In this document: piece after piece, positions 9,995-19,819 of the stretch | How the letters are laid out: each line of letters opens with the position of its first letter | Numbering within the stretch: position 1 is the stretch's first letter | Notes under the pieces: model-generated | The model's input: the letters and a program-made list of their open reading frames with translations, nothing else | Databases searched by the model: none | What the model was told of the DNA's origin: nothing | Source of the DNA: CADEEN01 sp963783785 | Lineage (GTDB): Bacteria > Pseudomonadota > Gammaproteobacteria > Burkholderiales > Burkholderiaceae_C | Length of the DNA stretch: 64,000 nucleotides | Reading direction: 5' to 3' | NCBI GenBank assembly: GCA_963783785.1 | Contig: CAWAOQ010000013.1 | Span: forward strand, 87,843-151,842 | Made by a program: the position numbers and the translations under genes

Positions 9995-11290
9995 GTGACC
10001 GAGGCCCTGATCGGCTTCGGCGCCATCTTCGCGTTGGCCCTGATGCGCGTGCCGCTGGCCTTTGCGATGGGCATCGTCGGCTTCGTCGGCCTCGGCCTGA
10101 TACGCGGCTGGCCAGCCACCGCGGCCGGCACCGCACAAGTCGTCTACGAAACCGGCTTCGCCTACACGTTGTCGGTGGTGCCGCTGTTCATCCTGATGGG
10201 CAATTTCGTCGCCCGCGCCGGCTTGGCGCAGGAGCTGTTCCGCGCCGCCTACGCCTTCGTCGGCCATGTGCGCGGCGGGCTGGCCCATGCCACCGTGCTG
10301 GCCTGCGCCGGTTTCGGCGCGATCTGCGGCTCGTCGATCGCGACCGCAGCCACGATGAGCCAAGGTGGCCTACCCGTCGATGCGCAAGCTCGGCTACGCC
10401 GACTACCTGTCCACCGGCGTCATCGCCGCCGGCGGCACGCTGGGCATCATGATCCCGCCATCGACGATCCTGGTGATCTACGGCATCGTCACCGAGACCC
10501 ACATCGGCAAACTGTTCGCCGCCGGCCTGATACCGGGCCTGCTGTGTGCGCTGCACGATGATGGGTGCGGTGGCGTTCATCACCTGGCGCGACCCGGCCG
10601 CCGGCCCGGCCGGCGAACGCACGTCGTGGCGCGACCGGCTGGCAGCGGTGCGCGGCATCTGGGGCGTGGCGCTGCTGGTGCTGCTGGTGTTGGGCGGGAT
10701 CTACGGCGGCGTGTTCACCGCCACCGAGGGCGCCGGCATTGGCGCCTCGGGGGCATTCTTCTTCGCGCTGGCCCGCCGCACGCTCGCGCTGGCGTGTGCT
10801 CTACGAGGTGCTGGTCGAGAGCGCGCGGACGACGGCGATGCTGTTCACGATCCTGATCGCCGCAATGATGTTCGCCAACTTCGTCAATTTCACGACGATG
10901 CCGGGTGACCTGAAGGACTGGATCCTGCACCTCGGACTGCCGCCACTGGCGATCGTCGGCGCGATGATGCTGATCTACGTCGTGCTCGGCACCGTGATGG
11001 AGGAGCTGTCGATGGTGCTGCTGACGATCCCGGTGTTCTTCCCGATCGTCGTGCAACTCGGCTTCGACCCGGTCTGGTTCGGCGTGCTGATCGTGCTGGT
11101 GGTGCAGATCGGGCTGATCTCGCCGCCGGTCGGCATGAACCTGTTCGTGCTGAACTCGCTGCTCAAGGAGGTGCCGTTGGGGCAGATCTTCCGGGGCGTC
11201 TGGCTGTTCGTGCTGGCTCTCGTGGTGGCCCTGTTCACCGTGCTCGAGTTCCAGTCGCTGGCGCTCTGGCTGCCGGGGCTGATGAAGTAG
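9995..11290 (+). CDS. dctM: TRAP transporter large permease DctM (three frameshifts in this sequence)
   Basis: This is the large inner-membrane subunit of the TRAP importer, with about 12 hydrophobic segments. Family hallmarks are visible in pieces: VPLFILMGNFVARAGL, CAGFGAICGSSIATAATM, GTLGIMIPPSTILVIYGI and ISPPVGMNLFVLNSL. One extra base each near 10361, 10551 and 10795 breaks the frame; removing them gives about 430 aa, the usual length. The GTG start follows GAGGGG contributed by the upstream repeat. It completes the dctPQM operon. Confidence 0.85.
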
Positions 11291-11433
11291 CCGGTGGGCC
11301 CGGAACATTGACGCAGATCAGTCCTGCGGACCGATCTACGTAATTTCCGCTGCGCCTGGCGCGGCGCGGTCGCCCTAGCATTCGCCCATTGCGCCCGACC
11401 GACCTTTCCAAACCCGAAGCTGGAGACACCACG

Positions 11434-12406
11434 ATGAAACGCACCTTGCTGGCCACCGCTGCGCTGCTCGCTACCACCGCGGCCTTCGCCGACTACCCCG
11501 AGAAGCCAGTCATCTGGTGGTGCCGTTTGCCGCCGGCGGCCCGACCGACAAGGTCGCCCGCGATCTGGCCGAAGTGCTGCGAAAGGGCCTGAACAACCAG
11601 ACCGTGATCATCGACAACGTCGGCGGCGCCGGCGGCACGCTCGGTGCGGCAACAAGGTGGCCAAGGCCGCGCCGGACGGCTACACCCTGCTGCTGCACCA
11701 CATCGGCATGGCCACCTCGCCGGCGCTGTACCGCAACATGCCGTACAAGACGCTCGACGACTTCGAGTACCTGGGCATGATCAACGAAGTGCCGATGACG
11801 CTGATCGGCCGCTCGACGCTGCCCGCCAACAACTATGCCGAGCTGGCCAAGTGGATCGAGGCCAACAAGGGCAAGATCAACCTCGCCAACGCTGGTCTCG
11901 GCGCGGCATCGCACCTGTGCGGGCTGCTGTTCCAGCAGAGCCTGAAGGTCGACATGACGACCATCCCCTACAAGGGCACGGCGCCGGCCATGACCGACCT
12001 GCTCGGCGGCCAGGTCGACCTGATGTGCGACCAGACCACCAACACCACGCGCAGATCGAGGGCGGCAAGGTCAAGGCCTATCGCCGTCACGACGCTGAAG
12101 CCGCTGACCACGCCGGCGCTGGCCAAGCTGCCGACGCTCGACGCATCGGGCCTGAAGGGCTTCAACGTCAGCATCTGGCACGGCCTGTACGCGCCGAAGG
12201 GCACGCCGAAGGCGGCACAGGACAAGATCAATGCCGCGTTGCGCAATGCGCTGAAGGATCCCGAGTTCATCAAGCGCCAGGAAGCGCTCGGTGCGGTGGT
12301 GATCACCGACGCGCGCCTGGCACCGGCCGAACACAAGAAGTTCGTCGAGGCCGAAATCAACAAGTGGGGGCCGGCGATCAAGGCCGCCGGGCAGTACGCC
12401 GACTGA
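11434..12406 (+). CDS. Bug-family (TctC-type) periplasmic solute-binding protein (four frameshifts in this sequence)
   Basis: This is a receptor of the Bordetella uptake gene (Bug) family, which binds carboxylates, amides or related small molecules for tripartite tricarboxylate transporters; many Burkholderiales members are orphans without permease genes, as here. The signal peptide is MKRTLLATAALLATTAAFA. Family motifs appear in order: VPFAAGGPTDKVARDLAEVL, NVGGAGGT, AAPDGYTLLL, IPYKGTAPAMTDLLGGQVDLM and HGLYAPKGTP. Single-base corrections are needed near 11519 (missing A), 11645 (missing base), 12052 (missing C) and 12079 (extra C), giving about 324 aa, normal for the family. GGAG upstream of the ATG supports the start. 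The ligand is unknown. Confidence 0.85.
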
Positions 12407-12508
12407 GGACCCGCAGGCGTGCCTGCGCACGGCTGCGTGGCTCGGGAGGGCCCGGGTTCTGCGAGGGCGCGGCCGGCAAGGCGATTGACCGCTTCGCCGA
12501 GATAGAGT

Positions 12509-12534
12509 GGGCTGCCATGGGCAGCCCTTTCTTC
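12509..12534 (+). terminator. rho-independent terminator after the Bug receptor gene
   Basis: An 8-bp perfect stem GGGCTGCC / GGCAGCCC with a 3-nt loop is followed by TTTCTTCT. It lies about 100 bp after the receptor stop codon and ends just before the gene remnant at 12544. Confidence 0.65.
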
Positions 12535-12543
12535 TGAACGACG

Positions 12544-12771
12544 ATGTCTCAGCCCCTGCTGTGCGACAGCATCACGGAGGCGATCGGTGGTGGCGCCGGT
12601 CGCATCGTCGTCAGCGGCTCGCACGGGGGCGCACCGCAGCGCCCGCATCGGCGACGCCCGCTCGACGCTCGACGACGGCGTGCTCTCGCATGTCAACGCG
12701 TGCGCCGCCGGGCTCGGTCTGGCGGTGGGGCAGCGGCTGCACGAGGCGCTGTGCGCGCGCTGTCTGCGCTG
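12544..12771 (+). pseudogene. remnant of a small conserved protein with a RIVVSGSHGG motif
   Basis: An ATG opens a short frame, MSQPLLCDSITEAI...GRIVVSGSHGG, resembling the N-terminus of a small hypothetical family I recall from Burkholderiales. Right after SHGG the likely C-terminal part, SARIGDARSTLDDGVLSHVNA...VGQRLHEAL, continues in another frame. About 60 middle residues that I would expect are missing, so this looks like an internal deletion plus frameshift rather than one base error. It lies between the terminator and the convergent dehydrogenase. The family recollection is not verified; the alternative is a chance pair of open frames. Confidence 0.4.
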
Positions 12772-12799
12772 TGACAGCGGCGCGCGACAAGCGGCGCGG

Positions 12800-15217
12800 T
12801 CAGGTCGCGCGCCGCAACACCGGTTCGTCCCACGCCTTCGCGGCGATCGGCTCGCCCCACAGATCGATGGTGACCGCCGTGCCGCGGTGCACGTGCTGCG
12901 CCGCCGCGCCGCGCACGTAGCCCAGACCGACACAGGCGCCCGCGGCCGGGCTCCAGCCCGCGGAACTGAGCTCACCGACCGGCTCGCCGTCGATGCGGAT
13001 CGCCTCGCCGCCCCAGGCATAGGCGGTGGCGTCGTCGAGCACAAAGACGAGCAGCTTCTTGGTCAGCGGCTCGGCCAGCGTGCGCAGCAGCGCCTCGCGG
13101 CCGATGAAGGCCGCCGGCTTCTCGATCTTCAAGGCAAACGCCAGCCCGGCCTGCCATGGCGTTTCGTCGGGTCCGAGTTCGGCGCCCCAGGCGCGCCGCC
13201 CGGCTTCGATGCGCAGCGCATCGAGCGCGAAGTAGCCGGCGTCGACCAAGCCGAGGTCGGCGCCGGCGGCGTGCAAGGCCAGATAGACATGGCGCGCCAT
13301 CTCGATCGGCACGTAGAGTTCGTAGCCCGGCCCGCCGACATAGCTCATGCGCGCAGCGCGCACGCGGGCCAGGCCGAGATCGATCTCGCGCGTGTGCGAG
13401 AACTTCAATGCCTGTGGCGACAGGTCGTCCGGGCTGACCCGCGCCAGCAGTTCGCGCGAGCGCGGTCCCATCACCGACAGCACCGACCACAACGCACTGA
13501 CGTCGGTGACGACGGCGTGTTCGTCAGCGCCGACATGGCGCACGATCCAGTCCAGGTCACGTTGCGGCTGCGCCGAACCGGTGACGACGAGGAAGCGCTG
13601 CGGCCCCTGCCGCATCACCGTGAGGTCGCTCTCGAAGCCACCGCGCTCGTTGAGCATCGCGCTGTAGACCATGCGGCCGACGGGCACGTCGATCTCGTTG
13701 GCACACAACCGCTGCAGCAGCGGCAACGCATCGCGCCCCTGCACCAGCAGCTTGCCGAAGGAGGTCTGGTCGTACAGCGCGACGGCCTCGCGGGTGGCAC
13801 GCATCTCTTGCTGCACCCAGGGCAACCAGCCCGGAACGCCGAGGCCGAACTCGGGCCGCGGATGCCCTGCCGGCCTGAAGTAGTTGGCGCGCTCCCAGCC
13901 GTTCTTGCTGCCGAATTCGGCGCCCTTCGACGCCAGCAGGTCGTACAGCGGCGAGGTGCGCAGCGGCCGCGCGCTTTCGAGTTCCTGGCGCGGCCAGCGC
14001 ATCGCGTAGTGCAGGCCGAGGGTCTCGGCGGTGCGCTCGGCCAACGCGCGGCGGTTGGCCGTGAACGGCCCGAAGCGCCGCACGTCGACGTCCCACAGGT
14101 CGCTCGGCGCCTCGCCCCCGGCGATCCATTCGGCAATCAGGCGGCCGGCACCGCCCGAGTTGGCGATGCCGGCCGAGTTGAAGCCGGCGCAGACGAAGTA
14201 GTTGCGCAATTCGGGCGCCTCGCCGAGGATGAAATTGCCATCCGGCGTGAAGCTCTCCGGGCCGTTGAGCAGCATCTTGATCTTCGCCGTCTCCAGGCAC
14301 GGCGTGCGGTGGATGGCGTTGGTCATCAGGATCTCGAACTGGTCCCAGTCCTCGCCCAGCAACTCGAACTGGAACGTGCTCGGGATCGGATCGACCCGCC
14401 ATGGCTTGGCCTTCGGCTCGAAGCCTCCCATCACCAGGCCGCCGACCTCCTCCTTGTAGTAGATGAAGCCGTCGGGGTCGCGCATCACCGGCAGCATCGG
14501 GTGCACGCCATCGATGCGGTCGCTGACGATGTAGAAGTGCTCTGCCGAGTACAGCGGCACGTTGACGCCGGCCAGCACACCGAACTGGCGCGCCCATTGG
14601 CCGGCGCAGTTGACGAGGATCTCGCAGCGCACATCGCCCCGCGCCGTGCGCACGCCAGCGACACGACCCTGCTCGGCCAGCACGCCGGTGACCTCGATGT
14701 CCTCGAGCAGCTTCGCGCCCCGGTTGCGCGCGCCCTTGGCCAGCGACATCGTCAGGTCGGTCGGGTTGGCCTTGCCGTCGCCGGGGATCCAGATCGCCCC
14801 GGCCAGGTCGTCGGTGCGCATCACCGGGAACAGGTCGCCGGCCTCGCGCGGCGTGATCAGCTGCACCTCGACGCCGAAGCTGCGCGCCAGCGCGGCCTGC
14901 TTCTTCAGCACCTGCCACCGTGCGGGCGTGCGCGCGACGTTGACGCTGCCGCAAGCCTTCCAGCCGGTGGCCAGGCCGGTCTCGGCCTCGAGCGCGCTGT
15001 ACAGCTCGATGCCGTACTTGCTCATGCGCGTCATGTTGCGGTTGGGGCGCATCTGACCGACCAGGCCAGCGGCATGCCAGGTGGTGCCACAGGTCAACTT
15101 GCCCTGCTCGAGCAGCAGCACATCGGTGATGCCGAGTTTGGCGAGGTGGTAGGCGGTGGAGCAACCGGCGATGCCGCCGCCGACGATCACCACGCGGGCG
15201 TGGGTGGGAAGGGTCAT
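12800..15217 (-). CDS. FAD-dependent dimethylglycine/sarcosine dehydrogenase-like protein with GcvT domain (805 aa)
   Basis: This two-domain flavoenzyme has an N-terminal DAO oxidoreductase (residues about 8-390) with the FAD motif GGGIAG at 13-18 and GTTWHAAG, whose His48 matches the covalent FAD site of dimethylglycine dehydrogenases. A C-terminal aminomethyltransferase (GcvT-like) folate-binding region follows (about 430-800: LYDQTSFGKLLV, MLNERGGFESDLTV, YVGGPGYELYVP). Such enzymes oxidatively demethylate N-methyl glycines or related amines and pass the one-carbon unit to tetrahydrofolate. Length and both domains are complete. The start at 15217 has GAGGAG 7 bases upstream. It is a single gene, with non-coding DNA upstream. 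The substrate is inferred only at family level. Confidence 0.82.
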   Translation of the reverse strand: MTLPTHARVVIVGGGIAGCSTAYHLAKLGITDVLLLEQGKLTCGTTWHAAGLVGQMRPNRNMTRMSKYGIELYSALEAETGLATGWKACGSVNVARTPARWQVLKKQAALARSFGVEVQLITPREAGDLFPVMRTDDLAGAIWIPGDGKANPTDLTMSLAKGARNRGAKLLEDIEVTGVLAEQGRVAGVRTARGDVRCEILVNCAGQWARQFGVLAGVNVPLYSAEHFYIVSDRIDGVHPMLPVMRDPDGFIYYKEEVGGLVMGGFEPKAKPWRVDPIPSTFQFELLGEDWDQFEILMTNAIHRTPCLETAKIKMLLNGPESFTPDGNFILGEAPELRNYFVCAGFNSAGIANSGGAGRLIAEWIAGGEAPSDLWDVDVRRFGPFTANRRALAERTAETLGLHYAMRWPRQELESARPLRTSPLYDLLASKGAEFGSKNGWERANYFRPAGHPRPEFGLGVPGWLPWVQQEMRATREAVALYDQTSFGKLLVQGRDALPLLQRLCANEIDVPVGRMVYSAMLNERGGFESDLTVMRQGPQRFLVVTGSAQPQRDLDWIVRHVGADEHAVVTDVSALWSVLSVMGPRSRELLARVSPDDLSPQALKFSHTREIDLGLARVRAARMSYVGGPGYELYVPIEMARHVYLALHAAGADLGLVDAGYFALDALRIEAGRRAWGAELGPDETPWQAGLAFALKIEKPAAFIGREALLRTLAEPLTKKLLVFVLDDATAYAWGGEAIRIDGEPVGELSSAGWSPAAGACVGLGYVRGAAAQHVHRGTAVTIDLWGEPIAAKAWDEPVLRRAT

Positions 15218-15396
15218 CACATCACTCCTCGGTCCAGCGCGGCGCTGCTCGAAGTGGACCGGGCGTAACGGAGCCACGCAGGAGCGGCCTTCGGTCCAGT
15301 CCGGGTGTTTGCGTGCGTCCGGCACTTCATACCTGCATCTCCGCGAACAAGGCACCCGGGGCGGTGTTCGAGGTTGCGCACGCCACCCCTGGTTCG

Positions 15397-15635
15397 GCAA
15401 CGGGGCAGCCGGGCAGCGCACGGCGCGCATGTGAGGCGCCGAGCAGCACAGGGTGCGGGGCCCGCGCGCGCAGCGCGCCTCGTGATCTGACTCGGCGCGC
15501 CTGTCCGAGCGCAGCGAACGCAGTGAGCGCAGCGAGTTGCGCGACGGGGCCACGGACCCGAGCAGCGCAGGGTAGTCGCAGCGCAGCGAAGACCGCCTCA
15601 GCTGCGCGCCGTGCGCTGCCCGGCTGCCCCGTTGC
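15397..15635. repeat. 239-bp element bounded by a perfect 33-bp inverted repeat
   Basis: Bases 15397-15429 and 15603-15635 are exact reverse complements over 33 bp (arms contain GGGGCAGCCGGGCAGCGCAC). Between them lie 173 bp with no convincing gene. The inner part includes a 14-bp direct repeat with one mismatch (GAGCAGCRCAGGGT at 15441 and 15560) and short repeats of GCGCAGCGA type. I saw no clear target-site duplication. It resembles a miniature inverted-repeat element or a large structured RNA. The rest of the 15218-15802 intergenic stretch shows no gene or clear signal apart from the ribosome-binding site of the leftward dehydrogenase gene. Confidence 0.75.
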
Positions 15636-15802
15636 TGCGCCATCGCCAGCAAAGAGCAAGGTCAATGACAGCAAAGGCCCGCAACGAAACTGCCCCGGCC
15701 TGTCCGTGGCAACTGCCGGAACGCCATGGTCGAGCACGGTGGCGTGAGCGCGCCGGCAGCGGACGAGGACATGCAGGGTCGTTGGCGAGCAGCAGTTCCA
15801 TT

Positions 15803-16675
15803 TCAGCCGAGGCGCAGCGCCATCACACCGCTCACGATGACCAGCGTGCCGATGCCCCGCTGCACGCCGAACTTTTCCTTCAGCAACCAGACGCCGAACA
15901 GCGCAGCGAACAGCACCGAGGTCTCGCGCAGCGCGGCCACGCTGGCCACCGGTGCGCGCGTCATCGCCCACAGCGCGATCGCGTACGAGCCGATCGAGGC
16001 CGCCCCGCCGAGCGCGGCCAACGGCCAACGCCGTCTGGCATAGGCCAGGACGGCGCGGCGACCCTCCGCATCGCGCCGGAAGAACACCAGCGCCGGGTAA
16101 GGCAGGCCGTCGAGCACGAACAGCAGCATCACGTAGGCCGCGGCGCTCTGGCCGGCAGCGACGGTCTCGCGCACGCCCTTGCCGTCGACGAAGGTGTAGA
16201 CGGCGATGATCAGTGCATTGGCGAAGGCGAACGCCAGCGCCTTGCGGTGATGCAGCGTTTCGCCCGGATGCGCCAGACCGACCAGCGCCACCCCCAGCGT
16301 GATGCCAAGGATGCCGACCCAGGCCAGCGGCGTCGGCACCTCGGCCAACACCGCCGAGCTGCCGAGCGCCACCAGCAGCGGCGCGAAACCGCGCATGATC
16401 GGGTAGGTCAGGCCCAGTTCGCCGTGCTTGTAGGCGCCAGCCAGCGCGATGTAGTAGGCGATGTGGATCACGAGCGATGCCGCGATGAACGGCAGCGCCG
16501 CCTTCGATGGCAGGCCGACGATCACCAGCAGCGGCAGCGCGACCACCGCGCCCAGGAAGTGCACCAGCGCGGTGTCGAGCGCCTTGTCGCCGCTGGACTT
16601 GACCAGCGCGTTCCAGCCCGCGTGCAGCACGGCCCCGCCCAGCACCGCCAGCATCACCGGCCAGGTCAGGGCCAT
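15803..16675 (-). CDS. EamA/DMT-superfamily permease
   Basis: This 290-residue inner-membrane protein has about ten hydrophobic helices in two EamA-type repeats (about residues 1-135 and 150-290), typical of drug/metabolite exporters. The start ATG overlaps the stop of the upstream Na/Pi cotransporter gene by one base (TGATG), so the two are translationally coupled. It is thus the last gene of the leftward phnR-phnA-phnY run. Export of a phosphonate-pathway metabolite is possible but speculative. The frame is intact. Confidence 0.8.
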   Translation of the reverse strand: MALTWPVMLAVLGGAVLHAGWNALVKSSGDKALDTALVHFLGAVVALPLLVIVGLPSKAALPFIAASLVIHIAYYIALAGAYKHGELGLTYPIMRGFAPLLVALGSSAVLAEVPTPLAWVGILGITLGVALVGLAHPGETLHHRKALAFAFANALIIAVYTFVDGKGVRETVAAGQSAAAYVMLLFVLDGLPYPALVFFRRDAEGRRAVLAYARRRWPLAALGGAASIGSYAIALWAMTRAPVASVAALRETSVLFAALFGVWLLKEKFGVQRGIGTLVIVSGVMALRLG

Positions 16676-18349
16676 CACCGGGCGGGCTCGTCGACGTCGC
16701 TGGGCGTCAGGACCGAATGCCGGATCCGCGTTTGCGTCAGCGCCCCGGCCGAATCGAGGATCGGGTAGGCGATCGAGCAGATGTGGGAATTGATGCGCTT
16801 GAGGTCGCTGATCAGGTCCAGATGCAGCGAACTGGTCTCGATGCTCTGCGTGGTGTTGTCCTGCAGCCGCGCGATGTGGCTGGCGGCGTACTCGCGTTCG
16901 AGGTCGCGGAACCTCGCCTTCTCCTCGAGCAGCTTGCGCGCGTCGCGCACGTGGCCGTCGAGGAACACGCTCATGCCCAGCCGCAGGTTGGCCAGCAGGC
17001 GTTCGTGCAGGTGGCAGATCTCGCCCATGCCGGCCTCGGAGAAGCTGCGGTTGGGCCGGATCTTCTTGTCCTCGAGGTCCTGCAGCACGCGCTCGATGAT
17101 GTCGCCGATCTGCTCCATGTTGATGGTGAAGGACATCACGTCGGTCCAGCGCCGGCCCTCGCGCTCGGACAACGCCTCGCGCGAGACCTGGGTCAGGTAC
17201 AGCTTGATCGCGGTGTAGAGGCTGTCGACCTGGTCGTCCATCTTGCGCAGCCGCTCGGCCAGCTCGAGATCGTTGCCGCGCATCACCGGCAGGATGCCGC
17301 GCAGCATGGTCTCGACCACGTCGGCCTGATGCAGCGCCTCGCGCGCCGCGCAGCTGATGGCCAGCGACGGCGTGGCCAGCGCCGAGGGGTCGAGGTGCTG
17401 CGGCCGCTCGGTGCCACGGCCCCGCGGCGCCTTGAACCAGCGCTCGAGCGTTCGCGCCAGCGGGCCGGTCAGGCCGATGAAGGTGACGGCCAGCAGGATG
17501 TTGAAGACCAGGTGGAACACGACCACCTGCTGGTGCACGGTCTCCAGCCACTGCTGCAGTTCGACCTGCACCAGGCCCAGCAGCGGCAGCATCAGCACGC
17601 AGCCGATCAGCTTGACCAGTCAGGTTGCCGATCGGCAGCCGACGTGCCGCCAGCGGGCTGTGGGCCGTCGACAGCACCGCCAGCACGCCGCTGCCGATGT
17701 TGGCACCGAGCACCAGGCCCAGCGCGACGCTGACCGGCAGCAGGCCCGCGCCAGCCAGCGTGGCCGTGAGCAGCACGATGGCCAGGCTGGAATACGACAG
17801 CACCGTGAGCGTGGCGCCGACCACGATGTCGAGCAAGACCTCGTTGGGCAGTGCGGCCAGCAGCGTGCGCACCGCAGGCGACTCGATCAGCGGCCGGGTG
17901 TGCAACATGATCAGTTGCAGCGACAGCAGGATCAGTCCGAGCCCGATCGCGACGCGGCCAAGACGCCCGGCGGTCGTCTTCTCGCGGGTGACGAACATCA
18001 CCACGCCGGCAAAGATCAGCAGCGGCGACAGCCACGACAGGTCGAACGAGAACACCACCGCCATCACGCTGGTGCCGACGTCGGCGCCCAGCATCATCGC
18101 CAACGCCGCGGCCAGCGGCACCAGGCTGCGGTCGAGGAACGAGGTGACGATCAGGCAGGTGGCCGTGCTCGACTGGATCAGGCTGGTCACGCCCAGCCCC
18201 GCCAGCAGCGCCTTCCAGCGCGAATTCATGCTTTGCGCCAGCACCTGCCGCAGGTCCTCGCCGAACACGCGCAGGATGCCGGTGCGCACGATCTGCGTGC
18301 CCCAGACGAGCAGCGCAATCGCCGCCAGCAGGTTCAGCAGGTGAATCAT
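16675..18349 (-). CDS. Na/Pi cotransporter family protein with PhoU-like C-terminus (one frameshift)
   Basis: The N-terminal two thirds is a membrane domain of the NptA/YjbB type with duplicated QSS-containing segments (LIQSSTATCLIVTSF near residue 57; TLTVLSYSSLAIVLLTA later). The C-terminal third is a helical PhoU-like domain (about 340-540). Relatives move phosphate with sodium; bacterial YjbB has been reported to export phosphate. It begins 19 bp after phnY, so it is probably co-transcribed with the genes that release phosphate from phosphonoacetate. An extra base at about 17620 splits the frame; corrected length is about 557 aa. The direction of transport cannot be read from sequence. 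Confidence 0.83.
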
Positions 18350-18368
18350 GGGACGCGACGATCCTCGT

Positions 18369-19804
18369 TCACTGCCATGGCAGGCTGAACGTCTTCAGGT
18401 TGGTGAAGCTCTTCATCGCCTCCTGCACGCCCTCCTTGTAGCCGAGGCCCGAATCCTTGATGCCGCCGAATGGCGTCAACTCGAGCCGGTAGCCCGGCAC
18501 CTCGCGCACGTTGACGGTGCCGACATGGAGTTCGTTGACGAAACGGGTGATGCACGTCCATGCGGTTGGTGCAGACCGACGACGACAGGCCGTAGGCGGT
18601 GCCGTTGGCGATGGCGATGGCGTGGTCGACGTCGCGGAAGGTGATGATCGGCGACACCGGGCCGAAGGTCTCCTCGCGCACCACGGTCATCGACGGATCG
18701 ACGCGGTCGATCACCGTCGGCGCATAGAGCGCGCCGTCGCGCTGGTTGCCCGCCAGCAGGCGCGCGCCCTGCGCCACCGCCTCATTGACGCGCGCCTCGA
18801 ACAGCCGCGCCGCGGCTTCGTCGATCACGGTGCCCATCTCGACCGTCGGATCCGACGGATCGCCGAAGCGCCAGGCCCGGGTCTTCTGGACCACCATGTC
18901 GGTGAAGCGCGCCGCGACCGCTTCGTGCACCAGCATCCGCTTGACCGCGGTGCAGCGCTGGCCGGAGTTCTTGTACGAGCCCTGCACCGCCAGCGACGAC
19001 GCTTCGTCGAGATCGGCATCGTCCATCACGATGATCGGATCGTTGCCGCCCAGTTCCAGCACGATGCGGCGATAGCCGGCCTTGGCCGCGATGTACTTGC
19101 CGATCGCCACGCCGCCGGTGAAGGTGATCAGGTCGACATGGTCGTTGGTGAGCAACTCGTCGGCGATCTCCTTCGGGTCGCCGGTCAGCACGCTCAGCAT
19201 CGGCGGCGGCAGCCCGGCCTCGTAGAGGATGTCGGCGAACAGCAGCGCCGACAGCGGCACCTTCTCCGAAGGCTTGAGCACCATGCGGTTGTTGGTGGCC
19301 ACCGACGGCACCACCTTGTGCGCCACCTGGTTCATCGGGTGGTTGAACGGCGTGATCGCCGTGATCACGCCCAGCAGCGGTTCGCGCTGGGTGTGCACGC
19401 GGCGCTGACGGCCATGCGGCGTGATGTCGCACGAGAAGGTCTGGCCGTCGTCGCGCAGACACTCGTTGGCGCCGAACATCAGCACGTCGGCGACACGGCC
19501 GGCCTCGTAGGTCGCATCCTTCAGCGCACAGGCCCGACTCGGCCGAGATCAGCGCGGCGATCTCGGGCGTGCGCGCGCGGACCGCGGCCGCCGCCTTGTT
19601 CAGGATGTTGCTGCGCTCGAAGCGCGACAGCCGCGCCTTGTAGTGCTTCGCGATGTCGAAGGCCCGCCGCACGTCGTCGAGCGTGGCCTTGGGCACCGTG
19701 CCGACGCACGCGCGGGTGTAGGGGTTGTCGATGCGGATGACACGATCGCCGCTGCGATCGGCACCGATCTTTTCGCCGGCCAGGCGGAGGGCTTCAGTGC
19801 GCAT
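18369..19804 (-). CDS. phnY: phosphonoacetaldehyde dehydrogenase PhnY (two frameshifts)
   Basis: This NAD(P)-dependent aldehyde dehydrogenase oxidises phosphonoacetaldehyde to phosphonoacetate, the middle step of the PhnW-PhnY-PhnA route. Family residues seen are FTGGVAIGKYIAAKAGYRRIVLELGGNDP (general base Glu) and NSGQRCTAVKR (catalytic Cys). The C-terminus (PGYRLELTPFGGIKDSGLGYKEG, ending LPWQ) is recovered only after removing extra bases near 18551 and 19528; corrected length is about 477 aa. It follows phnA by 15 bp. The assignment rests on sequence character plus the adjacent phnA and the nearby phnW. Confidence 0.88.
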
Positions 19805-19819
19805 GGGTTTGGCGGACGC

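Noticed and set aside
8323..12406. Programmed ribosomal frameshifting in dctP, dctM and the Bug receptor gene
   Set aside because: There are up to four shifts per gene in both directions, with no slippery heptamers; sequence error is far more likely.
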